Below are positions 38,944 through 48,685 of a DNA stretch of 64,000 nucleotides, piece by piece. The DNA is from Pseudorhodobacter antarcticus (GTDB taxonomy: Bacteria > Pseudomonadota > Alphaproteobacteria > Rhodobacterales > Rhodobacteraceae): positions 1 to 64,000 of the forward strand of contig NZ_FOCO01000015.1 of assembly GCF_900110135.1 (NCBI RefSeq), written 5' to 3'. A program made the translations under genes and the position numbers. Position 1 is the first letter of the stretch, and the number at the start of each line of letters is the position of its first letter. The notes under the pieces are model-generated. The model saw nothing but the letters and a program-made list of their open reading frames with translations. It searched no databases and had not been told where the DNA came from.

Positions 38944-40466
38944 AAATCTATCTGCCCATGGACAGCGCCGCCAAAGCTCTTGGGGCAGATGAACTGGCCC
39001 TTGCCATCACCGCACACGCCGCAACACAGGGCACCGACCTAACCCTTATCCGCAACGGATCGCGCGGCATGATCTGGCTAGAACCGTTGGCCGAGGTGGT
39101 GATTGATGGCGTCCGCCACGGCTTTGGCCCCATGGAACCCGCCGATGTGCCCGCCCTGTTCGGCGACCTTTCCAAACACCCAAAGGCCCTTGGTCCCGTC
39201 GATGCCCTGCCATGGATGCAGCGCCAAACCCGCCTAACATTCGCCCGCGTCGGCGTTATCGACCCGCTGGATCTGGATGATTACCGCGCCCACGGTGGCC
39301 TTGCAGGCCTGCACCGCGCCATCACCATGACGGATGCCAAAATCGTCGCCGAAGTCACCGCTAGCGGGTTGCGCGGTCGCGGTGGCGCGGGCTTTCCCAC
39401 CGGCATCAAATGGAACACCGTGCTGGGCGCAAAAGCCCCGCAAAAATACATCGTGTGCAACGCCGACGAAGGCGACAGCGGCACTTTCGCTGACCGCATG
39501 GTAATGGAAGGCGACCCCTTCACCTTGATCGAAGGGATGATCATCGCGGGCCTCGGCGTGGGGGCCACCAAGGGCTATGTGTACCTGCGCAGCGAATATC
39601 CCGATGCGATTGCGGTGATGCAAGCAGCGGTCAAAATCGCCCAAAACGCAGGCGTGCTGGGCGCAAACATCCTCAACTCCGGCCGCACATTCGACATGGA
39701 AATTCGCGTGGGTGCGGGCGCGTATGTCTGCGGCGAAGAAACCTCGCTCCTCAACTCCCTCGAAGGCAAACGCGGCGTGGTCCGCGCCAAACCGCCCCTG
39801 CCCGCTTTGGAAGGGTTTCTTGGGCGTCCCACCGTGGTCAACAATGTCATCAGCCTTGCCACCGTCCCCGTGATCTTTGAACGTGGTGCGCAGGCCTATG
39901 CCGATTTCGGCCTTGGGCGGTCGCGCGGCACCGTCACCTTGCAAATCGCAGGCAACGTGAAACACGGCGGGTTGTTTGAAACCGCATTCGGCCTGACCTT
40001 GGGTGAAGTGGTCGATGACATCGCAGGCGGCACCCTGTCGGGTCGCCCGGTCAAGGCCGTACAAGTCGGCGGCCCTTTGGGCGCTTACATGCCGCGCGCA
40101 AAATTCGACACCCCCGTGGGGTATGAGGAGTTTGACAAACAAGGCGGTCTTATCGGCCACGCCGGTTTCGTGATCCATGATGACAGCGCCGATATGCTGC
40201 AAATGGCCCGCTTTGCAATGGAATTTTGCGCGGTGGAATCTTGCGGCAAATGCACCCCTTGCCGCATCGGGGCCGTGCGCGGCGTGGAAACCATCGACCT
40301 TATCGCCCAAGGGGATGCAGGTGCAATTGACCTGCTGACCGACCTTTGCGCCACGATGAAAGACGGCTCGCTTTGTGCCCTTGGCGGGTTCACCCCCTAC
40401 CCGGTCCTGTCCGCCCTCACCCATTTCCCCGATGACTTTGCTCCCCAGCAAAAGGCCGCCGAATGA
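38940..40466 (+). CDS. fdsB: NAD-dependent formate dehydrogenase beta subunit (diaphorase)
   Basis: 508-residue NuoF-like flavoprotein that reduces NAD+. An N-terminal thioredoxin-like region (about 1-100) is fused to the NuoF core with FMN/NADH loop GRGGAGFPTGIKWN (146-159) and CNADEGDSGTF. The [4Fe-4S] ligands C435, C438 and C441 (ESCGKCTPC) lie near the C-terminus. ATGA overlaps link it to fdsG and fdsA. Confidence 0.95.
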   Translation: MKIYLPMDSAAKALGADELALAITAHAATQGTDLTLIRNGSRGMIWLEPLAEVVIDGVRHGFGPMEPADVPALFGDLSKHPKALGPVDALPWMQRQTRLTFARVGVIDPLDLDDYRAHGGLAGLHRAITMTDAKIVAEVTASGLRGRGGAGFPTGIKWNTVLGAKAPQKYIVCNADEGDSGTFADRMVMEGDPFTLIEGMIIAGLGVGATKGYVYLRSEYPDAIAVMQAAVKIAQNAGVLGANILNSGRTFDMEIRVGAGAYVCGEETSLLNSLEGKRGVVRAKPPLPALEGFLGRPTVVNNVISLATVPVIFERGAQAYADFGLGRSRGTVTLQIAGNVKHGGLFETAFGLTLGEVVDDIAGGTLSGRPVKAVQVGGPLGAYMPRAKFDTPVGYEEFDKQGGLIGHAGFVIHDDSADMLQMARFAMEFCAVESCGKCTPCRIGAVRGVETIDLIAQGDAGAIDLLTDLCATMKDGSLCALGGFTPYPVLSALTHFPDDFAPQQKAAE

Positions 40467-43363
40467 AAGATTTCATCCTCCCCCCCCTGAACGACCGCGA
40501 CATGGGCACCCCCACCAAACAGGGCGCACCCATCACGCTGACCATCGACGGGTTTGCGGTTACTGTCCCCGAAGGCACCTCTGTGATGCGCGCCGCAGCG
40601 GAGGCGGGGCTACAAATCCCCAAACTCTGCGCGTCCGATAACCTAGAGGCGTTTGGGTCGTGCCGTTTGTGCGTGGTGGAAATCGAAGGGCGGCGCGGCA
40701 CGCCCGCATCCTGCACAACCCCGGTGGTGGAGGGGATGGTGGTGCGCACCCAGACCCAACACATCAAGAAAATCCGCAAGGGTGTGATGGAGCTTTATAT
40801 TTCCGACCACCCGCTCGATTGCCTGACCTGTGCCGCCAACAACGACTGCGAATTGCAGGATATGGCGGGCATGGTTGGTCTGCGGGATGTTCGCTACATT
40901 GCCCCCGCCAACGCGCCATTGGCCAACCATTTCATGCGCCAAAACACCTCCGGTGAGGCGAACCCGCAATGGCTGCCCAAGGATGAAACCAACCCTTATT
41001 TCACCTATGACCCCGCAAAATGCATCGTGTGCAGCCGCTGTGTCCGCGCGTGTGAGGAGGTGCAAGGCACCTTCGCCCTCACCATCGAAGGGCGGGGTTT
41101 TGACAGCCGCGTGTCATTTGGCGCGAAAACCGACACGGCGCTGGCCTCCGACTGCGTCAGTTGCGGCGCTTGCGTGCAGGCTTGCCCCACAGGCACCTTG
41201 CAGGAAAACTCCGTCATTGAACTTGGCACCCCCGAACGCGCGGTCGTCACCACCTGCGCCTATTGCGGCGTGGGCTGTTCGTTCAAGGCCGAATTGAACG
41301 GCGACGAATTGGTCCGCATGGTCCCATACAAAAATGGCAAGGCCAATCGCGGCCATTCATGCGTCAAAGGCCGATTTGCCTATGGCTACGCCAACCACAA
41401 AGACCGCATCCTGAACCCCATGATCCGCGACCAAATCACCGACCCGTGGCGCGAAGTATCGTGGACTGAGGCGATGGAATTTACCGCCACCCGCCTGCGC
41501 GCATTGCAGGCCAAATACGGACAAAAATCCATCGGCGTCATCACCTCCAGCCGCTGCACGAATGAAGAAACTTACCTTGTGCAAAAACTCGCCCGCGCGG
41601 TGTTTGGCAACAACAACACCGACACTTGCGCGCGGGTTTGCCATTCGCCCACGGGCTATGGGCTGGGCCAAACTTTCGGCACCAGTGCCGGCACCCAGGA
41701 TTTCGATTCTGTGGAACACACCGATGTTGTGATCGTGATCGGCGCGAACCCCACCGATGGTCACCCCGTTTTCGCCAGCCGCCTGAAAAAGCGGATGCGC
41801 AAAGGCGCGAAATTGATCGTGATCGACCCGCGCCGCATTGATCTGGTGAAATCGGCGCATATCAAAGCCGCGCACCACCTGCCCTTGCGCCCCGGCACCA
41901 ATGTCGCCGTGGTCACCGCCCTGTCCCATGTCATCGTGACCGAAGGGCTGATGGATGAGGCGTTTATCCGCGACCGCTGCGATTGGGATGAATTCCAAGA
42001 TTACGCCGCCTTTGTCAGTGACCTGCGCCATTCCCCCGAGGCGACCGCTTTGCTGACAGGCGTGGACGCGAATGAGCTGCGCGCCGCCGCCCGTCTGTTT
42101 GCCACAGGCGGCAATGGCGCGATATACTATGGCCTTGGCGTCACCGAACATTCCCAAGGGTCCACCACCGTCATGGCCATCGCCAACCTTGCGATGCTGA
42201 CCGGAAACATTGGCCGCAACGGCGTGGGGGTAAACCCTTTGCGCGGGCAAAACAATGTCCAAGGGTCGTGTGATATGGGCAGTTTCCCGCATGAACTGCC
42301 CGGCTATCGCCATGTTAAATTCCCCGAAGTGCGCAAGATATATGAGGACGCTTGGGGCATCACCATCGACCCCGAACCGGGTCTGCGCATCCCCAACATG
42401 CTGGACGCGGCGGTCGATGGCACGTTCAAAGGGCTTTATTGCCAGGGCGAAGACATCCTGCAATCCGACCCCGACACCAAACATGTCGCCGCAGGTTTGG
42501 CCGCAATGGAATGTGTGATCGTGCATGACCTGTTCCTGAACGAAACTGCCAATTACGCCCATGTGTTCCTGCCCGGCTCCAGCTTCTTGGAAAAAGACGG
42601 CACGTTTACCAACGCCGAACGCCGCATCAACCGCGTGCGCAAGGTCATGGCCCCCAAAAATGGCTATGGCGATTGGGAGGTGACGCAACTGTTGGCAAAC
42701 GCCATGAATGGCAACTGGACATATACCCACCCCAGTCAGATCATGGATGAAATTGCAGCCACCACCCCCAGTTTCGCGGGCGTGAATTACGACATGCTGG
42801 ACGCCAAAGGTTCGGTGCAATGGCCTTGCAATGACGATAATCCAGACGGCACGCCCTTGATGCATGTCGATGGCTTCGTGCGTGGCAAGGGGCGGTTTAT
42901 CGTGACCGAATACATCGCGACCGATGAAAAAACCGGCCCGCGTTTTCCCCTGTTGCTCACCACCGGCCGCATTTTGTCGCAATATAACGTGGGCGCACAA
43001 ACACGGCGCACCGATAACGTGATCTGGCATGACCAGGACCTGCTGGAAATCCACCCCCACGATGCAGAGGTGCGGGGCGTCAAGGATGGCGATTACATCA
43101 AACTCGCCAGCCGATCAGGGGAGACCACCCTGCGCGCCACCATCACGGACCGCGTGTCACCGGGCGTGGTCTATACCACCTTTCACCACCCCGACACACA
43201 GGCCAATGTCATCACCACCGATTTCACCGATTGGGCCACCAATTGCCCGGAATACAAGGTGACAGCGGTGCAGGTTAGCCCATCGAACGGTCCAACCGAA
43301 TGGCAAACCGACTATAACACGCAGGCCGAACAGTCGCGCCGCATCCTGCCCGCCGCCGAATGA
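40463..43363 (+). CDS. fdsA: NAD-dependent formate dehydrogenase alpha (molybdenum) subunit
   Basis: 966-residue catalytic subunit oxidising formate to CO2. In order it shows an N-terminal [2Fe-2S] domain (C56, C67, C70, C84), a His-Cys cluster (H116, C120, C123, C129), two ferredoxin-type [4Fe-4S] motifs (about 187-197 and 231-241) and a [4Fe-4S] site at CAYCGVGC (265-272). The molybdopterin domains follow, with Mo ligand C393 and H394 (RVCHSPTGYG). It uses Cys, not selenocysteine. Length and order equal those of Rhodobacter and Cupriavidus FdsA. Overlaps with fdsB and fdhD. Confidence 0.96.
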   Translation: MKDFILPPLNDRDMGTPTKQGAPITLTIDGFAVTVPEGTSVMRAAAEAGLQIPKLCASDNLEAFGSCRLCVVEIEGRRGTPASCTTPVVEGMVVRTQTQHIKKIRKGVMELYISDHPLDCLTCAANNDCELQDMAGMVGLRDVRYIAPANAPLANHFMRQNTSGEANPQWLPKDETNPYFTYDPAKCIVCSRCVRACEEVQGTFALTIEGRGFDSRVSFGAKTDTALASDCVSCGACVQACPTGTLQENSVIELGTPERAVVTTCAYCGVGCSFKAELNGDELVRMVPYKNGKANRGHSCVKGRFAYGYANHKDRILNPMIRDQITDPWREVSWTEAMEFTATRLRALQAKYGQKSIGVITSSRCTNEETYLVQKLARAVFGNNNTDTCARVCHSPTGYGLGQTFGTSAGTQDFDSVEHTDVVIVIGANPTDGHPVFASRLKKRMRKGAKLIVIDPRRIDLVKSAHIKAAHHLPLRPGTNVAVVTALSHVIVTEGLMDEAFIRDRCDWDEFQDYAAFVSDLRHSPEATALLTGVDANELRAAARLFATGGNGAIYYGLGVTEHSQGSTTVMAIANLAMLTGNIGRNGVGVNPLRGQNNVQGSCDMGSFPHELPGYRHVKFPEVRKIYEDAWGITIDPEPGLRIPNMLDAAVDGTFKGLYCQGEDILQSDPDTKHVAAGLAAMECVIVHDLFLNETANYAHVFLPGSSFLEKDGTFTNAERRINRVRKVMAPKNGYGDWEVTQLLANAMNGNWTYTHPSQIMDEIAATTPSFAGVNYDMLDAKGSVQWPCNDDNPDGTPLMHVDGFVRGKGRFIVTEYIATDEKTGPRFPLLLTTGRILSQYNVGAQTRRTDNVIWHDQDLLEIHPHDAEVRGVKDGDYIKLASRSGETTLRATITDRVSPGVVYTTFHHPDTQANVITTDFTDWATNCPEYKVTAVQVSPSNGPTEWQTDYNTQAEQSRRILPAAE

Positions 43364-44175
43364 ACGGGGCCAGCAGCCACACAGGTCTGTCGGTGCAACC
43401 CGATGGTACCCGCACCGTCCACCGCACCCTGCCGGATGAGGTGGCGGTGGCCATGGTGTTCAACGGCTCCACCCAAGCGGTGATGATGGCGACCCCCGCC
43501 GACATCACCGACCTTGCCCACGGTTTCGCGCTGACCGAAGGAGTGATCACCGACCTATCCCAAATCGAATCGTTCGAAATCACCGACCATCCCAACGGGA
43601 TTGAGGCGCGCTTTTGGATCACCCCCGACCGCGCCGACGCCCTATCAACCCGCCGCCGTTTCATGGCTGGCCCCGTGGGCTGCGGCCTTTGCGGTATCGA
43701 CAGCCTTGACCAAGCCAACCGCCCCCTGCCCCAAGTCAGCAACCCAGCTTTGCGTTTTTCCCGTGCCGATATCGCCAATGCCACCGACGCCCTGCGCAAC
43801 CTGCAACCCCTGCACGACCAAACCCATGCCGCCCATGCCGCCGGCTTTTTGCGCCCCGGCGCAGGGATTGTCATGGCGCGCGAAGATGTCGGCCGCCACA
43901 ACGCGCTGGATAAATTGATCGGTGCCATGGCCCGCGCGGGGATAACCCCGACCAATGGCGCGTTTGTTATGACCAGCCGCCTGTCGATTGAACTTATCCA
44001 AAAATGCGCCATCGCAGGCGCGCCCGCCCTTATCGCCGTTTCCGCCCCCACCGCCGCCGCCGTGGCGCTGGCCAATGCGGCAGGCATCACCCTTGCCGCA
44101 TTCGCGCGTGGCGGCGGGTTTGACATCTATTCCCAACCGCACCGCATCACGACCGAGGTTCCCCATGTCGCCTGA
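43360..44175 (+). CDS. fdhD: Formate dehydrogenase accessory sulfurtransferase FdhD
   Basis: 271-residue chaperone that delivers sulfur from IscS to the Mo-bis-PGD cofactor of FdsA. The sulfur-relay motif C108-x2-C111 (GCGLCG) is present, as are AHGFALTEGVI near residue 53 and AREDVGRHNALDK toward the C-terminus. Position inside the fds operon with four- and eleven-base overlaps supports the role. Confidence 0.95.
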   Translation: MNGASSHTGLSVQPDGTRTVHRTLPDEVAVAMVFNGSTQAVMMATPADITDLAHGFALTEGVITDLSQIESFEITDHPNGIEARFWITPDRADALSTRRRFMAGPVGCGLCGIDSLDQANRPLPQVSNPALRFSRADIANATDALRNLQPLHDQTHAAHAAGFLRPGAGIVMAREDVGRHNALDKLIGAMARAGITPTNGAFVMTSRLSIELIQKCAIAGAPALIAVSAPTAAAVALANAAGITLAAFARGGGFDIYSQPHRITTEVPHVA

Positions 44176-44386
44176 AAAAATGGTCTATATGACCAACCAA
44201 ATCGCCACATATTTCAAAACGCAGGCCGACCCCGACCGCGCCGGAAAAATCGCCGACCACTTGTCCGACTTTTGGGAACCGCGCATGCTGGAAAAACTCT
44301 ATGCCCATGTGGACAGCGGCGGCGCAGGCATGGACCCCTTGGTGGTTGAAGCGGCGCAACGGGTGCGCCGCGCCAAAGCCGCCTAA
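44165..44386 (+). CDS. fdsD: Formate dehydrogenase delta subunit
   Basis: 73-residue protein matching the FdsD family (MVYMTNQIATYF, then HLSDFWEPRM). In R. capsulatus the small FdsD subunit is needed for active enzyme and binds the FdsA/FdsB/FdsG complex. It starts inside the end of fdhD. Its stop overlaps the stop of the convergent GntR gene by four bases (CTAA). Confidence 0.93.
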   Translation: MSPEKMVYMTNQIATYFKTQADPDRAGKIADHLSDFWEPRMLEKLYAHVDSGGAGMDPLVVEAAQRVRRAKAA

Positions 44387-45087
44387 AGCGCGATGTGCTG
44401 CCGCCGGTCACTGGCAATAAGCCGCTGAATTTGTGTGACAATCTGGTTGGCATGGTCCAGCGCCAAACGGTCCGCCAGCGAGATGTCCCGCGCCGCAATG
44501 GCCGCAATCATATCCTCATGCTCCGCCACATAGCGGGGCGGCAATTGGTCGTGATAGGATTGATAATACATCCGCAAAATCCGCCGCCCTTCGTCCAGCA
44601 GCCGCAAAAACAACCCCTCGTAATAGCTGTTTTGCCCTGCCACCGCGATGGCCGCATGAAAATCGCGGTTGGTCGCGATCATTCCCAAAGCATCCTTGCC
44701 CTGCACCGCCTGCACAAATTCCGCCTGCCGCGCGCGGATACCCTCCAGATCTTGCGGCGTGTGATATTCCGCCGCCAGCCGCGTGGTCACCCGGTACATC
44801 AACGTCAGCGCATCGAAAAACGTGTGCAACGTCAGAAAATTGATGTTCGACACCACGGTGGACCGGTTGGGCAGCGTGGTCACCAACCCCTCACCCGCCA
44901 AACGCACCAACGCTTCGCGTATCGGGGTGCGTGACATTTCAAACCGGTCTGCCAGTGCAATCTCATCAATCGGGCTGCCGGGGTCCAACACCAAATCAAT
45001 AATTTCATCGCGCAGCACGTCATAGACATGTTTCACGCCCGAACCGCGCTTGCGGTCCGTCTTTTGCGATGGGTCCAAATCGTTCAT
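44383..45087 (-). CDS. GntR-family (FCD) regulator at the end of the TRAP/leuCD-like operon
   Basis: 234-residue regulator with an N-terminal winged helix (about 20-85, MSRTPIREALVRLAGEGLV) and an FCD ligand domain with His/Asp metal-site residues (NRDFHAAI, AEHEDMI, LDHANQI). An ATG at 45087 with AAAGGAGG is clear. It lies 57 bases after the TRAP large permease gene and reads in the same direction, so it is probably cotranscribed. It gives the cluster a second GntR-type sensor besides the HutC-type protein at 50 kb. Confidence 0.88.
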   Translation of the reverse strand: MNDLDPSQKTDRKRGSGVKHVYDVLRDEIIDLVLDPGSPIDEIALADRFEMSRTPIREALVRLAGEGLVTTLPNRSTVVSNINFLTLHTFFDALTLMYRVTTRLAAEYHTPQDLEGIRARQAEFVQAVQGKDALGMIATNRDFHAAIAVAGQNSYYEGLFLRLLDEGRRILRMYYQSYHDQLPPRYVAEHEDMIAAIAARDISLADRLALDHANQIVTQIQRLIASDRRQHIAL

Positions 45088-45144
45088 GCCGCCTCCTTTG
45101 TGCTGCACCCCGGATAGGCGAACGCCCACCCCCAATCAAGCCCC

Positions 45145-46452
45145 CTACAGCCCCGGTAACCACAGCGCGATCTGTGGAAACGCGATCAGTAACGCCACCA
45201 ACAGCATCGAACACCCGATATAGGGAAAGGCGGAAACATAAATATCGCGCATCGTCGTGTCCTTGGGGGCGACCCCTTTCATCACAAACAACAACAGCCC
45301 GAACGGCGGCGTGGTAAAGCTGATCTCCAGCGCCAGCAAAACGATGATGCCAAACCAAATCGGGTCAAACCCCAGCGTCGCCGCCAATGGGAAAAAGATT
45401 GGCACCGTCAGCAGCATCATGGAAATCTGCTCCATGAACATGCCCAGCAACAACAGCACCGAAAACATCACCATCAACATCGCGATGGGGGCGAGGTCGA
45501 ACGATGTCGCCCAATCAATCAACCCGCTGGACGCGCCCGAAAATGCCAGTAACTGGCTGAACGTGGCCGACCCGAACACGATTAGATAGGCCATCAACGT
45601 CACCCGCAGCGCGCCGATCACGGATTTTTTCATCGCTTCCCATGTCAGGCAGCGAAACAGCAGCGCCAAAATCAGCACCCCCAACGCGCCAAACGCCGCC
45701 GCCTCAGACGGGGTCATAAACCCTGCGACCATGCCAATCACGATCAGCACCATCACCGAAATCATTGGCAACACATCGCCCATCAGCAACCGCATCTTCT
45801 GCCCGAATGTCAGCGCCTCCACCTCATACGGCGGGGCGGCGTGCGGGTCTAACTTGGTCTGCAAAAAGATCACACCGATGTACAGGCAGGCCAAAACCAA
45901 CCCCGGCACAATCCCCGCAATCAACAACGCGCCCACATCAATTTTCGCCAAAGTCGCCAGCAGCACCGCCAACGCGGACGGCGGAATGATAATCGCCAGC
46001 CCGCCAGTACCCAAAATCGGCCCAATCGACATATGCTTTTTATAGCCGCGCGCGGTCATTTCCGGCACCATCAAACTGCCCAACAACGCGGTGGACCCCA
46101 TCGATGACCCCGACAACGTGGCAAAGGCCGTGCCGCCCATCACGGTGACATAAGACAACCGCCCCGGCAATTTCCCCAACAGCTTGTCAATTGCGTTGAA
46201 CATCCGCGCGCCAAGCCCAGTGTGAAAGAATATCTCCCCCATCAGCAAAAACAACGGGATCGGCACCAACGCATAATTGGTCAACCCGCCAAACCCGTTG
46301 TTCAGCAGCAAGGTAATGCCCTTGGCACCGCCCATAAAAATCCATGCGCCCACAATATTAGCCGCCAAAAACGCCAGCGCCACAGGCATCCCGATCGCCA
46401 TCAACAACAGGATTGAGCCCAGCAAAAGGGCCAGCGCGCTATACCATTCCAT
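45145..46452 (-). CDS. TRAP transporter large permease (DctM type), second system
   Basis: 435-residue polytopic membrane protein. The N-terminal GMPVALAFLAANIVGAW, GEIFFHTGLGARMFNAIDKLLG and TPSEAAAFGALGVL blocks are standard DctM features. Its start codon overlaps the last base of the small-subunit stop (TAATG). It belongs to the operon that starts with the HutC-type gene and leuCD-like genes. Confidence 0.92.
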   Translation of the reverse strand: MEWYSALALLLGSILLLMAIGMPVALAFLAANIVGAWIFMGGAKGITLLLNNGFGGLTNYALVPIPLFLLMGEIFFHTGLGARMFNAIDKLLGKLPGRLSYVTVMGGTAFATLSGSSMGSTALLGSLMVPEMTARGYKKHMSIGPILGTGGLAIIIPPSALAVLLATLAKIDVGALLIAGIVPGLVLACLYIGVIFLQTKLDPHAAPPYEVEALTFGQKMRLLMGDVLPMISVMVLIVIGMVAGFMTPSEAAAFGALGVLILALLFRCLTWEAMKKSVIGALRVTLMAYLIVFGSATFSQLLAFSGASSGLIDWATSFDLAPIAMLMVMFSVLLLLGMFMEQISMMLLTVPIFFPLAATLGFDPIWFGIIVLLALEISFTTPPFGLLLFVMKGVAPKDTTMRDIYVSAFPYIGCSMLLVALLIAFPQIALWLPGL

Positions 46453-46952
46453 TATTCGTGTATCCCCGCTTCGCCCGAATGCATCAGGTCTTTGCCAAAC
46501 ACAAACCGCGAAAATTCAATGGCCATCAGCCCGAAACTGACCGGAAACGCGATGGTCAAAATCCATTTCGGAAAATAATAGGCCCGCACATCCAAATCAT
46601 TGCGCGCGATATTTCCCAAAAACAATTCCGCCCCTTTCCACGCCAAAATCACGCAAACCAACACGCACAGCGCCGCCACCCCTCGGCTAACCACACGGCG
46701 CGCAGGCGCGGGCAGCGCGGCCGTGACCAGTTCAATATGCACATGCCCTTTTTCGCGCACCAACCACGGCGCGCCCAGCATGGTCATGTATAAAATCGCG
46801 TATTCGGATGATGTGAACAGCCAAGCAAAGGGTTGCAGCCCTGCATTGCGCATCAAAACGGACGTGATGACCGAAAACATCAGCCAGATCAGCATGAACC
46901 CGGCAACCCCAGCCATCAGGTATAAAAACCCACGATAGAATTTGCCGATCAT
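46452..46952 (-). CDS. TRAP transporter small permease (DctQ type), second system
   Basis: 166-residue protein with four membrane helices (starts MIGKFYRGFLYLMAG). The ATG at 46952 has a G-rich GGGAAAGGG leader; an in-frame ATG at 46994 would add 14 basic residues. It pairs with the adjacent large permease. Confidence 0.87.
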   Translation of the reverse strand: MIGKFYRGFLYLMAGVAGFMLIWLMFSVITSVLMRNAGLQPFAWLFTSSEYAILYMTMLGAPWLVREKGHVHIELVTAALPAPARRVVSRGVAALCVLVCVILAWKGAELFLGNIARNDLDVRAYYFPKWILTIAFPVSFGLMAIEFSRFVFGKDLMHSGEAGIHE

Positions 46953-47012
46953 CCCACGCCCTTTCCCGAATAAAATGCGGCGCGCAAATCCCATCGGCGC
47001 ACCGCGACCTGT

Positions 47013-48011
47013 TTATTTGACGTAGAACAGTTCCAGCAGGCGGTCATAATTGCCGTCACCCTGCGGGCTTTCCGCCATCAAACCCTTCATCCGGTCCCAT
47101 GTGCTTTGGGTTGCGGCCGCCAAATAAGCCGCTGCGGCATCCGGTGCCAAGGTTACAACCTTCATCCCCGCCGCGTCCAGTGCCGCAAAATCGGCATCGC
47201 GCACAGCACCCAGTTTGGCCGCACTTTCCGCCTCATGCGCAATCGCCACATCTTGCAAAATCTGGCGCGATGCGTCGGTCAAACTGTTCCACTTTTCCAA
47301 ATTGATAATCGTGCCCAGATCGGTGGAAAAGAAACACGGCTCAATCCGATAGTTCAAAAATTCATTCCACTTCAGGTCGATCAAACCAATCTGCGTCCAG
47401 CCCGTCGCATCCACCACGCCTTTTTCCAGCGCGGAATAGACCTCGGTCGTTGGCAAATCGATCACTTGCGCGCCCAGATAATCGGTGAAAAACGCGTTAT
47501 AAACCGCATTGCCGCGCAGTTTCAGGCCCGATACATCCAAGTTGCCATTGGCATCCAACTTCGGCTCATCCCGCGTCCACAGGTTGTAACAGACGTTGCT
47601 ATCAAACCAGCCAAGGTATTTGACGCCCATTTTTTCCTGATGAATTTCATCAATCAACGCGATGCCGCCATTGGCCCGCGCCTCAACCGCCGTAATGTTC
47701 GATGTCACCAGCGCGTCTTTTTCAGGCAAGGCCCCTGCGTAAAAACTGCCCGGTGTGTACACCATATCTACCACACCCTCACGCACCGCGTCGGGCTGCT
47801 GGAACATGCCAATCGCCTCTGGCCCGCCGCGCACTTCGATCTTCACCACGCCCGCGCCTGCGGTGTTCACCTTATCCACAAACTCCAAAAACGACTTGGT
47901 ATAGATCAGCGATTCTGGGAACGCATGCACCGCCGTCAGCGTATCCTCGGCAAATGCGGTTGTGGTCAGGGCTGTGGTCGCAAGGATCGCACCGATAATA
48001 TTGTACTTCAT
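47013..48011 (-). CDS. TRAP transporter substrate-binding protein (DctP type), second system
   Basis: 332-residue periplasmic receptor with a signal peptide cleaved near residue 21 (TAFA-ED). Its pattern differs from the uronate system: TAVHAFPESLIYTKSFLEFVDKVN, then KLRGNAVYNAFFTDYLGAQ, then ALEKGVVDATGW. This resembles TRAP receptors for mono- and dicarboxylates or aromatic acids rather than sugar acids. A GGGAGAA ribosome binding site supports the ATG at 48011. Confidence 0.9.
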   Translation of the reverse strand: MKYNIIGAILATTALTTTAFAEDTLTAVHAFPESLIYTKSFLEFVDKVNTAGAGVVKIEVRGGPEAIGMFQQPDAVREGVVDMVYTPGSFYAGALPEKDALVTSNITAVEARANGGIALIDEIHQEKMGVKYLGWFDSNVCYNLWTRDEPKLDANGNLDVSGLKLRGNAVYNAFFTDYLGAQVIDLPTTEVYSALEKGVVDATGWTQIGLIDLKWNEFLNYRIEPCFFSTDLGTIINLEKWNSLTDASRQILQDVAIAHEAESAAKLGAVRDADFAALDAAGMKVVTLAPDAAAAYLAAATQSTWDRMKGLMAESPQGDGNYDRLLELFYVK

Positions 48012-48060
48012 CTTGTCGTTCTCCCGGTTGATGGGGCACTTTTTGCACCCCTTTGGTTTT

Positions 48061-48088
48061 GGCCTGCCCCCTTTCGGCAAGGGCGGCC
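48061..48088 (-). other. Intercistronic hairpin between leuD-like and dctP-like genes
   Basis: GGCC (48061-48064) pairs with GGCC (48085-48088), and GCCC (48066-48069) pairs with GGGC (48081-48084). No T-run follows in the minus-strand direction. It may protect or partly attenuate the downstream TRAP mRNA. Confidence 0.4.
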
Positions 48089-48094
48089 CCGTTT

Positions 48095-48685
48095 TTAAAC
48101 TGTGGGCGCGGCCCACTGATGCGCCGCAAACCGCGCCGCCCGAAACTGTAAAATCTGCGCTTGGTGCTGGGTGGTCAGGTCAATATCATCCCAGCCGTTC
48201 ACCAGCTTTTGCTGCCACAAGGGGTCCAGATCGAACACCACCGCATGACCACCAATCACCGCCTGCCTCGCGTTCAAATCCACCCGCGCCAGCGCATCAT
48301 TGGACCCCAAGGCTTCAATCAACGCCTCAATCTCCTCTGCTGGCAGCCTTGCAGGCAACAAGCCGTTGTTCACTGCATTGCCCGCAAAAATATCGCCAAA
48401 GCTGGGGGCAAACACCGCGCGCACCCCAAAATCCACCAGCGCATACACCGCCGCCTCGCGGCTGGACCCGCTGCCAAAATTGCGCCGCGTCACCAAAACG
48501 CTCGTCCCTGCAAAGCGGTTCAAAACATGCCCCGTATCATCTTGGCGCGCGTCATGCAGCAAAAACCCGCCATAGCCCGTACTGCGCGGCGCAGACATAA
48601 ACCGCGCCGGAATCAACTGATCGGTGTCGATGTTTTCTTGCGCCAACGCCACAGCACGCCCCTCAATCACGTGCCAACCGCTCAT
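48095..48685 (-). CDS. LeuD-like small subunit of an aconitase-family hydro-lyase
   Basis: 196-residue swivelling domain with IDTDQLIPARFM (about 19-30), the FGSGSSREAA motif and FAGNAVNNGLLP. It resembles 3-isopropylmalate dehydratase small subunit. Relatives with the same architecture hydrate maleate, citraconate or dimethylmaleate. It overlaps the large-subunit gene (ATGA). Because it lies in a regulated catabolic operon with a TRAP transporter, a catabolic hydratase is more likely than leucine synthesis. Confidence 0.88.
   Translation of the reverse strand: MSGWHVIEGRAVALAQENIDTDQLIPARFMSAPRSTGYGGFLLHDARQDDTGHVLNRFAGTSVLVTRRNFGSGSSREAAVYALVDFGVRAVFAPSFGDIFAGNAVNNGLLPARLPAEEIEALIEALGSNDALARVDLNARQAVIGGHAVVFDLDPLWQQKLVNGWDDIDLTTQHQAQILQFRAARFAAHQWAAPTV

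Noticed and set aside
48089-48094. T-run after the hairpin at 48061-48088 as a plus-strand terminator
   Set aside because: The genes on both sides are on the minus strand, and the T-run is on the wrong side for them. No plus-strand transcript is expected there.
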